Shown piece by piece: positions 25,993-35,690 of a stretch of 64,000 nt of DNA. Position 1 is the first letter of the stretch. Every line of letters starts with the position of its first letter. Position numbers and translations under genes: made by a program. Source of the stretch: Leptolyngbya sp. NIES-3755 (GTDB taxonomy: Bacteria; Cyanobacteriota; Cyanobacteriia; Leptolyngbyales; Leptolyngbyaceae); the NCBI GenBank assembly GCA_001548435.1, contig AP017308.1, forward strand, positions 5,899,030-5,963,029. The letters run 5' to 3'. A model generated the notes under the pieces. It was not told the DNA's origin. It saw only the letters and a program-made list of their open reading frames with translations, and made no database searches.

Positions 25993-26616
25993 CTACAAAC
26001 TAACAATGCCGCGTTTAACTGCAACAATCACAGCTTGAGTGCGATCGCTGACATCTAACTTATTCAAAATCCGATTGATATGAGATTTAACCGTGCCTTC
26101 ACCGATACTCAAAGCCGCCGCAATCTCGGCATTACTCATGCCCTGTGCTAGTGAGTGAAGTACCTCCAATTCTCTTTCACTCAGTTCTGGATTGCTGAGG
26201 CGCTGTACCAACTTTGCTCCCACATCGGGCGGAATATACTTCTGACCTCGATGAACGGTACGAATGGCATTCAGCAGCTCGTCAGGTTCAGTTTCTTTCC
26301 ACAGATATCCTTTTGCGCCTGCCTGCAATCCCCGATAGATATCTTCGTCACTATCATACGTGGTCAGTACAATAATCCGAGCAGATTTAGCGATCGCACA
26401 AATGGTACTGATGGCAGCAACTCCTTCCACTTTAGGCATTCGCAGATCCATCAGCGTGACATCCGGTTGGTGTTCCTCAAATAGCGCGATCGCTTGTTCC
26501 CCATTCTCGGCTTGGGCAATCACCTGCATTTCTGGGTCACGATTGATGATCGTGGCTAATCCTTGCCGAAAAATAGCATGATCGTCTGCAATCAGAATCC
26601 GAATGGCTTGGCTCAT
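25993..26616 (-). CDS. NarL/LuxR-type response regulator (module 1)
   Basis: From ATG 26616 this is a 207-aa protein: receiver domain with ILIADDH acidic pair, phospho-Asp in DVTLMDLRMP, VLTTYDSDED and LWKE lysine, then a C-terminal LuxR HTH (ELSERELEVLHSLAQGMSNA, GTVKSHINRILNKLDV). It should be phosphorylated by the HisKA_3-type kinase encoded just upstream (7 bp gap) and bind DNA as a dimer. A start at 26646 would overlap the kinase gene. The paralogue at 41510 shares the organisation. Confidence 0.94.
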   Translation of the reverse strand: MSQAIRILIADDHAIFRQGLATIINRDPEMQVIAQAENGEQAIALFEEHQPDVTLMDLRMPKVEGVAAISTICAIAKSARIIVLTTYDSDEDIYRGLQAGAKGYLWKETEPDELLNAIRTVHRGQKYIPPDVGAKLVQRLSNPELSERELEVLHSLAQGMSNAEIAAALSIGEGTVKSHINRILNKLDVSDRTQAVIVAVKRGIVSL

Positions 26617-26623
26617 AATGATG

Positions 26624-29600
26624 TTACTCTCGATTGACGGTGACAATTATCTCCGTTCCTTGTCCAGGTTGGCTCCGAATCGTGAGTTGTGCGCCGATGC
26701 GCTCTGCCCGTTCGCTCATGCCAAGTAAGCCAAAACCCTCAGAGCATGAAATACACCCAACTCCAAAGCCCTGTCCATTGTCTTTCACGCGCAAACAAAC
26801 CTGATTGCGATCGTAGACTAGCTCGACTCGAATTTCATCAGCATTGGCGTGTCTGATTGCATTGGTCAATGCTTCCTGCCCAATTCGTAGTAGGTTACTC
26901 TCGACTTCAATCGGTAAAGAATACACTCCACCCTCAATCTCATAGTATAAGGTGGTATCTATTGCGGCAGTTCTGAGTTGAGCGACGAGACGATGGAGAG
27001 CGCTTTGTAAACTGCCTTCCTCTAAAAGCTGAGGACGCAGCGCTACTACCGATCTCCGCGCTTCAGACAGTCCAGTTCGTGCCAATTCTTTGATCAGGTT
27101 TAGGTGTGCCTGGGTTGCTTCCAAATCATCCGTTAGCACCTGGTTTGCCGCTCCGACCTGAGCCAGAATGCCTGTAAACGCCTGAGCGAGCGTATCGTGA
27201 ATTTCGCGTGCCATGCGATTACGTTCTTCCAGAATTGAGGCTGCTTCTGCTTGCTTTTGGGGTGTGATATCTCGCGCCAGCCAAATTACCTGCTCATGGG
27301 AGAGTGGTGCAATCCGAGCCGAAAACCAGACTTCTCGTCCATTCAAAAACATCTTGTACTCAACGGTGAGAATTTCTTGAGTCATCAGCGCCTGCTGAAT
27401 ATAACCCACAAATTCATCGGCTTGTTCTTTTCCGAGTTGATGATGCAGAGTTTTACCAATCATCTCCTCGACAGGTTGACAGTGCAGATGCGGTTCCACT
27501 GCGATCGCACAGATGATTTGCCCCTCAGCAGACAGGATATAGAATGGATCGGGAATTGCTTCAATTAAAGTCCGTAGCTCTGTCTCTGAGGCTTGTAGGG
27601 CGGCTTCGCTTGCCTGTAAAGCAGCCGTTCGTTGGGCAACTTGTTGTTCTAAAGTGCGGTTGTAGTCCGCTAGCAGTTTCTCTGCTTGTTTGCGCTCGGT
27701 AATGTCCTGGAAGGTGGCGATCGCATAAGCCACATCACCGTGTTCATCAAAAACGGGTGTTCCCCATACCTCTACTGGAGTCGCTACATTGTTTCGACGA
27801 ATTTCCATATCATTAATCATCGTGCGATCACCACTCAATGCCCGAACAACTGGCATTTTCTCAATGGGATAGGGTTGATCGGTTCCCGCTAAATAAATTT
27901 GATAAACTTCTGCAAATTGATCCGGTATCACAGCAGGATCAATCCCTTTGCCCAATAGCTGAACTGACCTTTGATTGGAGTAGCAGGGGCGACCTGTTGC
28001 ATCGATCACTCCAATTCCCACTGGCACCGCTTCAAAAAATTGCGTCAATTCATTTTTGCTGGCGTGTAGCTGTGCATAGAGTTTGGCATTTTCGATCGCG
28101 ATCGCGGCTTGAGTGGATAGCAAGTTTAAGACTTGCGATCGCTCAGGTGTAAATACTCCAGTTGCTGATTTATTTTCCAGATACAGCACACCAACAAGCT
28201 TACTTTGATTCAGCAACGGCAAACAGAGCAGCGATCGCGGTTGGTTGTGCTGAATGTATGGCTCATGGATGAAATTACCTTCATGAGTCGCATCATTCAA
28301 AATCACAGGTTCATGAGTCCGAATCACATAGTGAATAACCGATTCGGGTAAACGATTCGCCATTAGCATCGATTCCAACACTTGCGCCGTACAGGCATTC
28401 TCACTATTATTGAGTTCACAAGCAGCCTCAATTGTCCATTCTCCTGAGTTTTCTAAAATCAGACTTCCAGTTTGTGCGCCAGCATTCTCAATTAAGATCT
28501 GCATCAAGGAACGAAGCAATCGATCGAGTTCAATTTCACTCGAAATTGCCTGTGATGCTTTCAGTACCGCCGCTAAATCGATCGCGCTGTCTAGGCGAGT
28601 AGAAGTAATTCCAGAAGTTGCATGGATTGGCGTGTAAGTCACACTCGATGATTGAGGAAAGAACTGCGGGTAGCGAGTTTCTAAATCTTTGACTTTTGCC
28701 ATCGCTCCCCATCGTTCATAGCAGTAGTGGGCTTCTTTCATGTAGAGCTGGGCAAATTTTTCCAGACCTCGCGCTAGATAATGTTTTGCAGCTAATTCGT
28801 ATGCTAACGCCTCTTCCTGAATATATTCATTTTCTCTGGCTCCTTGAATCGCTTGTTCATAGAATTTTTCTGCTTCAAGCAACTGACCCAAGACCCGTGC
28901 TTTCTCTGCCTCAACTAGATGATATTTGTGCAAATGATTCATGGGGGCGTGATCTGCCCATCGCTTCATCTTCTCCTGGCTAATCGCGACTTTTTCAAGA
29001 ATTTCCTCTCGTACTTGAGCGTTACTTTCAGAGTGTGTTGCGAGTCTTACCAGAGAATCATAGAGGTAGTACAAAGGCTCAAAGGGACACGATATTACTC
29101 GAATCAAATAACGTTCTGCTAGGGCTAAGTTTTCAACTGCCTTAGCATACTCAGAAAATAGATAGCACAGGAAAAGTTTGTTAAAAAATTCGCTAAAAAT
29201 TGCGTTTCCATCATTCGCTGCCTCGTATTGTGACAACCCCTGCTCCTCATTGTAGATTTCACCCACGAGACAGGTTGGACTGACCGAGCGTCCCATCAAA
29301 TTTAAGACAGCCTGGTGATCGATTTGATTCCAAGTGAGTGTTCCCTTCTTTCTGAGTTGACGAATTGCTTCACTATAGGTTGTCATCTCACGTTCAAGTT
29401 CCACGAGTCCCTTTCCAATTGCCCAGCAGTAGCGGCAGTAAGCGTGAGCGGAATAGGCAGCAAACTCCAAATCCCCAATTTCTAGCGCGCTTTGATAGGC
29501 TTCTAGGAATGATTGCTGCAATTCTCTAGCCTGTTTTTTCCGGTGGATGATGAAGAAATTTGCGAACAGCAATGTTCTCGCTCTAATTGAATGGGTATTC

Positions 29601-32524
29601 AGTTGTGACAGCAGTTCTAAAGCAAGCTGACCAAACTCGTAGCCAGACTCGATGTCTTCGACCATTCCACAAAGAATTAATCCAAAGGTGGCATACGCAA
29701 AGGGAGACACAGATGCATTGCCGTACTGAATTGACAAGTTGACCTGTTTAGACGCAAGTAGCGGCAGCAAATTGGGAGCAGCAATATGGGCAGCAGCTAT
29801 GAGGCTGGATAGGATTCGCATCGCCGCCAACCTGTCTGGATCGGTCATTTTCGGCAAATGGATCAAGTCCCAAATTGGTTTCTCACTTAAGAGGGATGCG
29901 ATTGTGTCCAGTCCAAGGCAGACCTCTGACTGAGTGGGCGATTGAGGAAGACTGATTCCCAATTTCTGTAACACTTGTAATCCAGTATTGATTGCTTTTA
30001 ATCCCTGGTTCTGCGCCATATCGATTTGAATTTTGACTTCGTAAACTTTTACAGTTTCGAGAGCCGTTTTAGCTTCTTGCAGAACGATCGCTGCCCAGTC
30101 TTCTACCTGTTCAAACTCACCACACAAGTACGCAACTTCTGTTGTTTCTACAGATAACTCTAAGGTCAAGTCATAGTTGGTTTGCCAGCTAGAGGCTTCT
30201 AGCCATTGTCTCCCTGCACTTAAATAGTTGCTTGCCGTACTATACGCGATCGCCCCTTTTGCTTTCTGACCCGCTACTAGGTTCAATTGAGCAATCTCAT
30301 TACGTTTGGACTGATCAGAGACAAGCTCAATTCCATGATTAAGATGATCTACAATCTCAAACAACCGCTCTGATAGCTGTTCTGGTAACGTTTTTTCGAG
30401 GAGATTACGACCAATTTGCAGATGAACCACTTGTTTCTGCGACTCATTAATCAAGGCGTAGGCGGCTTGCTGGACGCGATCGTGCGAAAACTTATATTCT
30501 TGTACTAACAAGTTCTCATCTAATTCTGACAGAGGTTGAATTAACCCAGCTTGGATTGCTGCGAGTAAATCCTGGGGAATTACTTTCGGGGATTTTTCAC
30601 ACACGATCGCTAACGTTTCTAAATCAAACTCAGCGCCAACACAAGCCGCGATCGAGAGAATTTGCTGGGTTGCTTCCGACAATTTCTGCAACTGACGCAG
30701 CAGCAACTCCACGACATTATCCGTGATATCTTGAGCTTCAATCTCAGCCAAGTTCCATTGCCAACTCAATTGTTGGGCATCAAAGGTCAACAGATTTTCG
30801 CCATCCAGCAACTTCAAAAATTCACCGACAAAGAAGGGATTGCCCTCAGTTTTACGGGACACCGTTTGGGCGAGGGCATGAACCGTTTCAGGAGTGTGAT
30901 GGAGTGTCTCAGCTAACAGTTGACTCAACGATTCCAATGTTAAGGGAGTCAGAATGATGTCCTGAAGGATTGCTCCCTGGTTTCGCAGGCTCTCTAGTGT
31001 CAAAATTAATGGATGCGTCGGAGTCACTTCGTGATCTCGATAAGCTCCGATCAAAAATAGAGATTGGGTTTGCTCGTCCAGTAAGATCAGTTCGATTAAC
31101 TTCAGCGTCGCAGCATCGATCCACTGGAGATCATCTAAAAAGATCACCAGGGGATGCTCTTTTGCACAAAATACCCGGACAAACCTTTGAAACGTCAGAT
31201 TGAAGCGATTCTGCGCTTCTGTGGCTCCAACTTCGGGTACAGGCGGCTGCTTGCCAATGATCAACTCCACTTCGGGAATAACATCAATGATGACTTGTCC
31301 GTTGCTGCCTAAAGCGGTGAGGAGACGCGATCGCCACAGTTCCATCTGTTCGTCGGGTTCTCCCAAGAGTTGCTGCACCAATTTTTGCAGGGCATCGACG
31401 ATCGCGCTGTAGGGGATATTGCGCCGGAATTGGTCAAATTTACCCCAGATGAAATAGCCGTGCTTTGCGGTGATCGGTGGATAGAGTTCCTGCACTAATG
31501 CTGTTTTGCCAACGCCAGCATCACCAGAGACCAGCATCATTTCACGGACTCCCTCACTCCCTGCCACTCGGTCAAACGCCACCCATAATGCTTCAATCTC
31601 TGCCGCTCGTCCATACAGTTTTTGAGGAATACAAAACTGTTCAGACACATCTTGCAGTCCCAATGGCATCGATTCAATTCGACCCACTTCTGCCAGTTGT
31701 CGAGCGCAACGTTCGAGATCGGCTTTGATTCCCCAAGCACTCTGATAGCGATCCTCCGCATTTTTCGCCATCAGTTTCAAAATCAGGTCTGAAATGGGTT
31801 TGGGAATCTTAGCGTTCAGTTCATGCGGCGGAATCGGTGGTCTAGCAATGTGACAGTGAACTAGCTCCAGGAGGTCTTGGGTGGGAAACGGCAACTGTCC
31901 CGTTAACAGTTCGTAGAAGGTGACACCCAATGAATAAAAATCAGTGCGATAGTCGAGCATCCGGTTCATCCGCCCGGTTTGTTCTGGGGAAAGATAGGCG
32001 GGGGTTCCTTCCAGCAGATGCAGATTTTTGAATGTGGGATTCGTGCGGCTGAAGCGAGTAGCAATGCCAAAATCAATCAGTTTGACCACGCCAGTCTGCG
32101 GATTCAAGACAATGTTGCCAGGATTGATGTCCTTATGAATGACGTGAGCCGCATGGAGTTTGCCCAGAGTATCAGTAGTCGCGATCGCGATATCCAGAAA
32201 AATCGACAACGGCATGGGGCAGAAGTCCGATCGCTGCCGCATCCAGTATTCTAAAGACTCTCCCCCAAAGTCCTCCAAGAGAATCACTAATGTGCGCTGG
32301 TAGTCTTGCTGGCTGTATGTCTTAACGACACCTTCAAGGTTGAGGGAACGGGTAATTTCATATTCCTGCCGATAGCGAGTTAATTCCTGAAGAGAGGGAT
32401 AATTCTGCTTGAGAACTTTGGCAATCACTGCACAATTATCTTGCTCTCTAATGCCCCGATACACCAGAGAAGCCAAGCTCTCATAGATTTTGCTGTGGAT
32501 TGTAACTCCAGGCAGGGTAATCAT
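26624..32524 (-). CDS. Giant hybrid Ser/Thr kinase - AAA ATPase - GAF - PAS - histidine kinase (module 1)
   Basis: From ATG 32524 (GGTGGAG upstream) this encodes 1966 aa. Order: Ser/Thr kinase (about 1-275; Lys36, HKDINPGN 130-137, DFG 151-153), AAA-type NTPase (Walker A GDAGVGKT 334-341, Walker B IFLDDLQWID), a long helical TPR-like region (about 640-1300), GAF (about 1320-1480), two PAS domains (about 1480-1765), and a HisKA_3/HATPase module with phospho-His in REIHDTLAQ (about His1776) and DNGQGFG. This is the architecture of the HstK-like family known in filamentous cyanobacteria. It pairs with the adjacent NarL regulator. The frame is fully intact. Input signal unknown. Confidence 0.95.
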   Translation of the reverse strand: MITLPGVTIHSKIYESLASLVYRGIREQDNCAVIAKVLKQNYPSLQELTRYRQEYEITRSLNLEGVVKTYSQQDYQRTLVILLEDFGGESLEYWMRQRSDFCPMPLSIFLDIAIATTDTLGKLHAAHVIHKDINPGNIVLNPQTGVVKLIDFGIATRFSRTNPTFKNLHLLEGTPAYLSPEQTGRMNRMLDYRTDFYSLGVTFYELLTGQLPFPTQDLLELVHCHIARPPIPPHELNAKIPKPISDLILKLMAKNAEDRYQSAWGIKADLERCARQLAEVGRIESMPLGLQDVSEQFCIPQKLYGRAAEIEALWVAFDRVAGSEGVREMMLVSGDAGVGKTALVQELYPPITAKHGYFIWGKFDQFRRNIPYSAIVDALQKLVQQLLGEPDEQMELWRSRLLTALGSNGQVIIDVIPEVELIIGKQPPVPEVGATEAQNRFNLTFQRFVRVFCAKEHPLVIFLDDLQWIDAATLKLIELILLDEQTQSLFLIGAYRDHEVTPTHPLILTLESLRNQGAILQDIILTPLTLESLSQLLAETLHHTPETVHALAQTVSRKTEGNPFFVGEFLKLLDGENLLTFDAQQLSWQWNLAEIEAQDITDNVVELLLRQLQKLSEATQQILSIAACVGAEFDLETLAIVCEKSPKVIPQDLLAAIQAGLIQPLSELDENLLVQEYKFSHDRVQQAAYALINESQKQVVHLQIGRNLLEKTLPEQLSERLFEIVDHLNHGIELVSDQSKRNEIAQLNLVAGQKAKGAIAYSTASNYLSAGRQWLEASSWQTNYDLTLELSVETTEVAYLCGEFEQVEDWAAIVLQEAKTALETVKVYEVKIQIDMAQNQGLKAINTGLQVLQKLGISLPQSPTQSEVCLGLDTIASLLSEKPIWDLIHLPKMTDPDRLAAMRILSSLIAAAHIAAPNLLPLLASKQVNLSIQYGNASVSPFAYATFGLILCGMVEDIESGYEFGQLALELLSQLNTHSIRARTLLFANFFIIHRKKQARELQQSFLEAYQSALEIGDLEFAAYSAHAYCRYCWAIGKGLVELEREMTTYSEAIRQLRKKGTLTWNQIDHQAVLNLMGRSVSPTCLVGEIYNEEQGLSQYEAANDGNAIFSEFFNKLFLCYLFSEYAKAVENLALAERYLIRVISCPFEPLYYLYDSLVRLATHSESNAQVREEILEKVAISQEKMKRWADHAPMNHLHKYHLVEAEKARVLGQLLEAEKFYEQAIQGARENEYIQEEALAYELAAKHYLARGLEKFAQLYMKEAHYCYERWGAMAKVKDLETRYPQFFPQSSSVTYTPIHATSGITSTRLDSAIDLAAVLKASQAISSEIELDRLLRSLMQILIENAGAQTGSLILENSGEWTIEAACELNNSENACTAQVLESMLMANRLPESVIHYVIRTHEPVILNDATHEGNFIHEPYIQHNQPRSLLCLPLLNQSKLVGVLYLENKSATGVFTPERSQVLNLLSTQAAIAIENAKLYAQLHASKNELTQFFEAVPVGIGVIDATGRPCYSNQRSVQLLGKGIDPAVIPDQFAEVYQIYLAGTDQPYPIEKMPVVRALSGDRTMINDMEIRRNNVATPVEVWGTPVFDEHGDVAYAIATFQDITERKQAEKLLADYNRTLEQQVAQRTAALQASEAALQASETELRTLIEAIPDPFYILSAEGQIICAIAVEPHLHCQPVEEMIGKTLHHQLGKEQADEFVGYIQQALMTQEILTVEYKMFLNGREVWFSARIAPLSHEQVIWLARDITPQKQAEAASILEERNRMAREIHDTLAQAFTGILAQVGAANQVLTDDLEATQAHLNLIKELARTGLSEARRSVVALRPQLLEEGSLQSALHRLVAQLRTAAIDTTLYYEIEGGVYSLPIEVESNLLRIGQEALTNAIRHANADEIRVELVYDRNQVCLRVKDNGQGFGVGCISCSEGFGLLGMSERAERIGAQLTIRSQPGQGTEIIVTVNRE

Positions 32525-32706
32525 GGAATGCTCCACCGACGAAAGACTGTCATCTGTCTTCCAAAGTATATCGCTTACCAAACTTCAGAAAATTAAGCTT
32601 CTTGGTGGATTTTCAAAGGACTTCCCAATGAGTACATGATCTCGCGATCAATGCTTCTCCCATTGAAGAGACTTCATCGTCAGTAAATGCAACCGAAATT
32701 CTGCTC

Positions 32707-33687
32707 TCAAGCTCGTTCTGATGCCGCTTGCGACAAAAACTCAACTAGCAATTGATTCACCTCGCTGGGGCGCTCCTGCTGAATCCAATGTCCAGTCTTG
32801 GGCAGCAACACCGCTTTTCTCAGGTTCGGCATTGTTGTTTCTAGCTGGTTGATTAGATCTCGATTCATCGCCACAGCAATATCAAATTCTCCTCCTATAA
32901 ATAAAGTGGGTTGCTGGAGCTTTGCGCCACTCAAGAAAGATGTCAGTTCCCAATCTCTGTCCAAGTTGCGATATCGAGCCAATCCACCTCGAAATCCGGT
33001 ACGCTTAAATTCCTGGGTGAGAACATCAAGGTCTCGATCTCTGAACCAATTCGGAAGCTGCTCTGGTTCAGATAGACTGTCCAGAAATTTCTCTGATTTG
33101 CCAAACAATAATCGCCATCTTTTCTCAGGTGGTGCCTCTCCAGAGGCAGAATAAAGCATCATGCGAAGGGACTTACGAACATCAGCTTCTAGTTCTGACT
33201 CTATTAACCCTTGTTCTTGAAAGTAGGACACATATAGTTGTTGCTCACCCGCCATCTGTTTTAGAATCTCTGTTGGAGGGTTACTATCCCAAGTTCTGGC
33301 GCGATAAGGAACACTGAGTAAGCCGATCGCACGAAACAAATCGAGACGTAACAATGCACAATGCCAAGCTAAAGGCGCACCTTGGTCATGCCCAATAATC
33401 ATTGCTTGTTCGTGATCCAGTGCATGAACCAGCCCGACAATATCGCTTGTGAGTTGCAGAATGTTGTATGCTTCAACGGACGTAGGCTGGTCAGTTTGTC
33501 CATAGCCTCGTAAGTCTGGTGCAACCACATGAAACCCAGCTTCAGCGATCGCGCCTATCTGATGCCGCCAAGCATACCAACATTCAGGAAATCCATGACA
33601 CAGGATAACAAGATTGCCTTGCCCCTGTTCCGCAATGTGCATTTTGATATTATTCGTTTCAACGAAGCGATGATTGATCGATTGCAT
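32707..33687 (-). CDS. Epoxide-hydrolase-like alpha/beta hydrolase
   Basis: From ATG 33687 (GGAGAAA upstream) this is 326 aa, with the soluble epoxide hydrolase pattern: ILCHGFPECWYAWRHQI (HGFP oxyanion hole), the nucleophile Asp in IIGHDQGAPLAW, a cap domain (about 130-230), and the catalytic His in PKTGHWIQQERP. VVAPDLRGYGQTDQP is typical. Epoxide hydrolases open reactive epoxides to diols, in line with the detoxification theme; haloalkane dehalogenases share the fold. A longer frame begins with TTG at 33762 without a Shine-Dalgarno. Confidence 0.9.
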   Translation of the reverse strand: MQSINHRFVETNNIKMHIAEQGQGNLVILCHGFPECWYAWRHQIGAIAEAGFHVVAPDLRGYGQTDQPTSVEAYNILQLTSDIVGLVHALDHEQAMIIGHDQGAPLAWHCALLRLDLFRAIGLLSVPYRARTWDSNPPTEILKQMAGEQQLYVSYFQEQGLIESELEADVRKSLRMMLYSASGEAPPEKRWRLLFGKSEKFLDSLSEPEQLPNWFRDRDLDVLTQEFKRTGFRGGLARYRNLDRDWELTSFLSGAKLQQPTLFIGGEFDIAVAMNRDLINQLETTMPNLRKAVLLPKTGHWIQQERPSEVNQLLVEFLSQAASERA

Positions 33688-33824
33688 CATTTTCTCCATT
33701 CGATGAGTACCAATTAACTTTCCTGTTGCAGAAAATAATGTTTGCAGAGTTTTCTTGACCAACCGTGATGCGAGGCTTAGAAATCTCCTATGAATTCAAC
33801 GAGGTTCAGCATTCTGACAATGAA

Positions 33825-34235
33825 TCAAATATCGATCGCGCTAAATTCGGAAAGAATTTGCTGGTACTTCCCGCTCACTTGTCCTAAATCATAAGTGGGA
33901 GTCACAGTCTCAACCTTCAATGCTTTGAGTTGTCCAACACATTCACTAGCTTCGGTTAGTTGTTCAGCCGTTTGCAGTTTAGTCGTTACCGTCACTCCTG
34001 CTGAGCAGACTGCTGCAAAGAGACAGGTTACTTTCCAGTTTTGAGCATTTCCAATCGTTCCTGCCATGCCTGCTAAAAGCGCAGCTAGGGCACTGAGAAT
34101 GATATTAGTTGTAATGTAGCGAGCATTTTTGCGTTTGAGTGCATTTTTCTGTGCTTGTGCTTTTTCAAGGCTACTAGCAATTTGCGATCGCAGCGTATTC
34201 AATTGTGTTTCCGAAACAGTAGAGTTGTCATTCAT
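33825..34235 (-). CDS. Small two-helix membrane protein, SLATT/DUF4231-like?
   Basis: This 136-aa protein has an N-terminal coiled segment (LNTLRSQIASSLEKAQAQKN), two adjacent membrane helices (about 45-62 and 68-85; ITTNIILSALAALLAGMAG and VTCLFAAVCSAGVTVTT) and a C-terminal helical tail. The layout resembles SLATT-type two-TM proteins, some of which are effectors in nucleotide-signalling conflict systems, but I cannot confirm membership and no nucleotide-cyclase or sensor partner is adjacent. The Shine-Dalgarno is weak. Confidence 0.6.
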   Translation of the reverse strand: MNDNSTVSETQLNTLRSQIASSLEKAQAQKNALKRKNARYITTNIILSALAALLAGMAGTIGNAQNWKVTCLFAAVCSAGVTVTTKLQTAEQLTEASECVGQLKALKVETVTPTYDLGQVSGKYQQILSEFSAIDI

Positions 34236-34432
34236 AAGGTTCTGCTCAAAACTTGAAGTTTATTTGAATGGTTGCGGCAGCGATCTCAACCACAACCAAG
34301 TCACCGAAATGATGGTCATGACTCTTCTCTAGCCAATTCAACTAACGATGTTCTAATGCTGCTTTTGTCTCGAAAGTCGTGGTCTAGTTTCGAGGGATCA
34401 TTTCACAAAATCAAAGAATATTTTTGAAACCA

Positions 34433-34912
34433 TTACGGAAATACAATCTTGGGAGGTGCTGCGTGTCCAAGGTAAAGATAGGCAGCAGATCGCAATACAA
34501 TTTCAGAGTAAAGAATCTTCTGAATCTCCAAACTGGGAACTCGCTTTGCCGTGAAGTTATACGTCGCGATTTCTCCTTCTAAGCTGAAATCTGTATCGCT
34601 TAAGTAGTGGTCATAGTCGTGTATTCCTTGAAAAATGAAGCCGTAAATCGGGTTGGGATAAAGGGTGGAATCATAGCTATCGGCACTGACCCAAAGTTGC
34701 CCTCGCTCAATATCGTCAAACATTTCTTGGGCATCTGCGTAACGCATATAGTCTGAGAACTGTAGATTCAGTGGCAATTGCTGGAATTCCTCCATGAGCC
34801 AATCACTGAGTTGCGCGATCGCTTCATCAGAAATTTCGGCTGGCTTGCCTTCCAGGTAGAGTTTGGCAAGCGTTTCAACTTGAGTTGTTGGTTTTGTAGC
34901 TGTGAGCGTCAT
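34433..34912 (-). CDS. Conserved-looking hypothetical protein linked to PTOX
   Basis: This 159-aa soluble protein is acidic and rich in aromatic residues (LNLQFSDYMRYADAQEMFDD, NPIYGFIFQGIHDYDHYLSD, IVLRSAAYLYLGHAAPP). A strong GGAGGG precedes the ATG. It starts 63 bp after the PTOX gene on the same strand, so co-transcription is likely. HDYDHY is His/Asp-rich and could bind metal, but no family is recognised. A role in support of plastoquinol oxidation is inferred only from position. Confidence 0.7.
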   Translation of the reverse strand: MTLTATKPTTQVETLAKLYLEGKPAEISDEAIAQLSDWLMEEFQQLPLNLQFSDYMRYADAQEMFDDIERGQLWVSADSYDSTLYPNPIYGFIFQGIHDYDHYLSDTDFSLEGEIATYNFTAKRVPSLEIQKILYSEIVLRSAAYLYLGHAAPPKIVFP

Positions 34913-34975
34913 TTTTTTACCCTCCGCTCGAATTACGATTACTTTGACAAATGCGACCGCGTTGAGTCACTAAAA

Positions 34976-35665
34976 TTAATTTGTGTCAGTTGTGCTAGTT
35001 GCAACCACTTTTACTAAAGTATGAGGACTTTTGAACGTGAGTCGCGCATCCGGTTGCTGAAGTGCCACCATCGTTTTTACGTGTTCACATTCATCATCGC
35101 GAATATTCACAAATACATCATAGAGCGTATCAACTTGAGGACGGCGAAAGGTGGAACCGAGTGTCGTCTGAACTTCTTCAAACATATACAAATCGCCATC
35201 TCGGTAGTAGTCGATCGCAATCTGGGGGGCAGGTTGAGCTTTCAGTTCTGCTTCATGTTCATTTAAGTAGTCATCATAGGTGTGATAAGCATGATTCTCG
35301 ATCAGTTCCATCAAGTAATAGGCATACTTAGGCAACGCCATGTAGAGCGGCACGACAACCCAATAGTATGCAACTGCAATGTGTTCCGCAACAAAGCGAT
35401 CAATCCACAGTCGATTGCCGCCGAGAGATTCCATGATTAATAAATGATGCAGTTCGTTCCAGGTTTCAGCAAAGTGAACTTTCAACCAATCTGCTTTGCG
35501 CCAGTAACCCAGCGTTTCATACAAGTGCAGCACAGATAGATAGGAAAAGTAAGGGACACGGGCGATCGTTTCTAGTACATAAAACCGAGCATAAGAACGA
35601 TTGCCGTACACCACATCTACAACGAAAACGAAAAAACTGACGATCGCTCGAATTAAAACTTTCAT
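34976..35665 (-). CDS. Plastoquinol terminal oxidase (PTOX, alternative oxidase family)
   Basis: This 229-aa di-iron membrane-bound quinol oxidase shows all six iron-ligand motifs: Glu32 in LETIARVPYF, Glu71 and His74 in ETWNELHHLL, Glu123 in ENHAYHTYDDYL, Glu192 and His195 in DDECEHVKTM. PTOX transfers electrons from plastoquinol to O2, making water, and acts as a safety valve in thylakoids under excess light or low acceptor conditions. AGAGGAAG precedes the ATG. The short length is normal for cyanobacterial PTOX. The gene at 34433 follows in the same direction. Confidence 0.95.
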   Translation of the reverse strand: MKVLIRAIVSFFVFVVDVVYGNRSYARFYVLETIARVPYFSYLSVLHLYETLGYWRKADWLKVHFAETWNELHHLLIMESLGGNRLWIDRFVAEHIAVAYYWVVVPLYMALPKYAYYLMELIENHAYHTYDDYLNEHEAELKAQPAPQIAIDYYRDGDLYMFEEVQTTLGSTFRRPQVDTLYDVFVNIRDDECEHVKTMVALQQPDARLTFKSPHTLVKVVATSTTDTN

Positions 35666-35690
35666 TTTGTCTTCCTCTAAGTTAATCGAG

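Noticed and set aside
33825-34235. SLATT-type effector of a nucleotide-signalling defence system
   Set aside because: Two membrane helices fit loosely, but no cyclase, sensor or other conflict gene is adjacent; kept as a doubtful family hint only.
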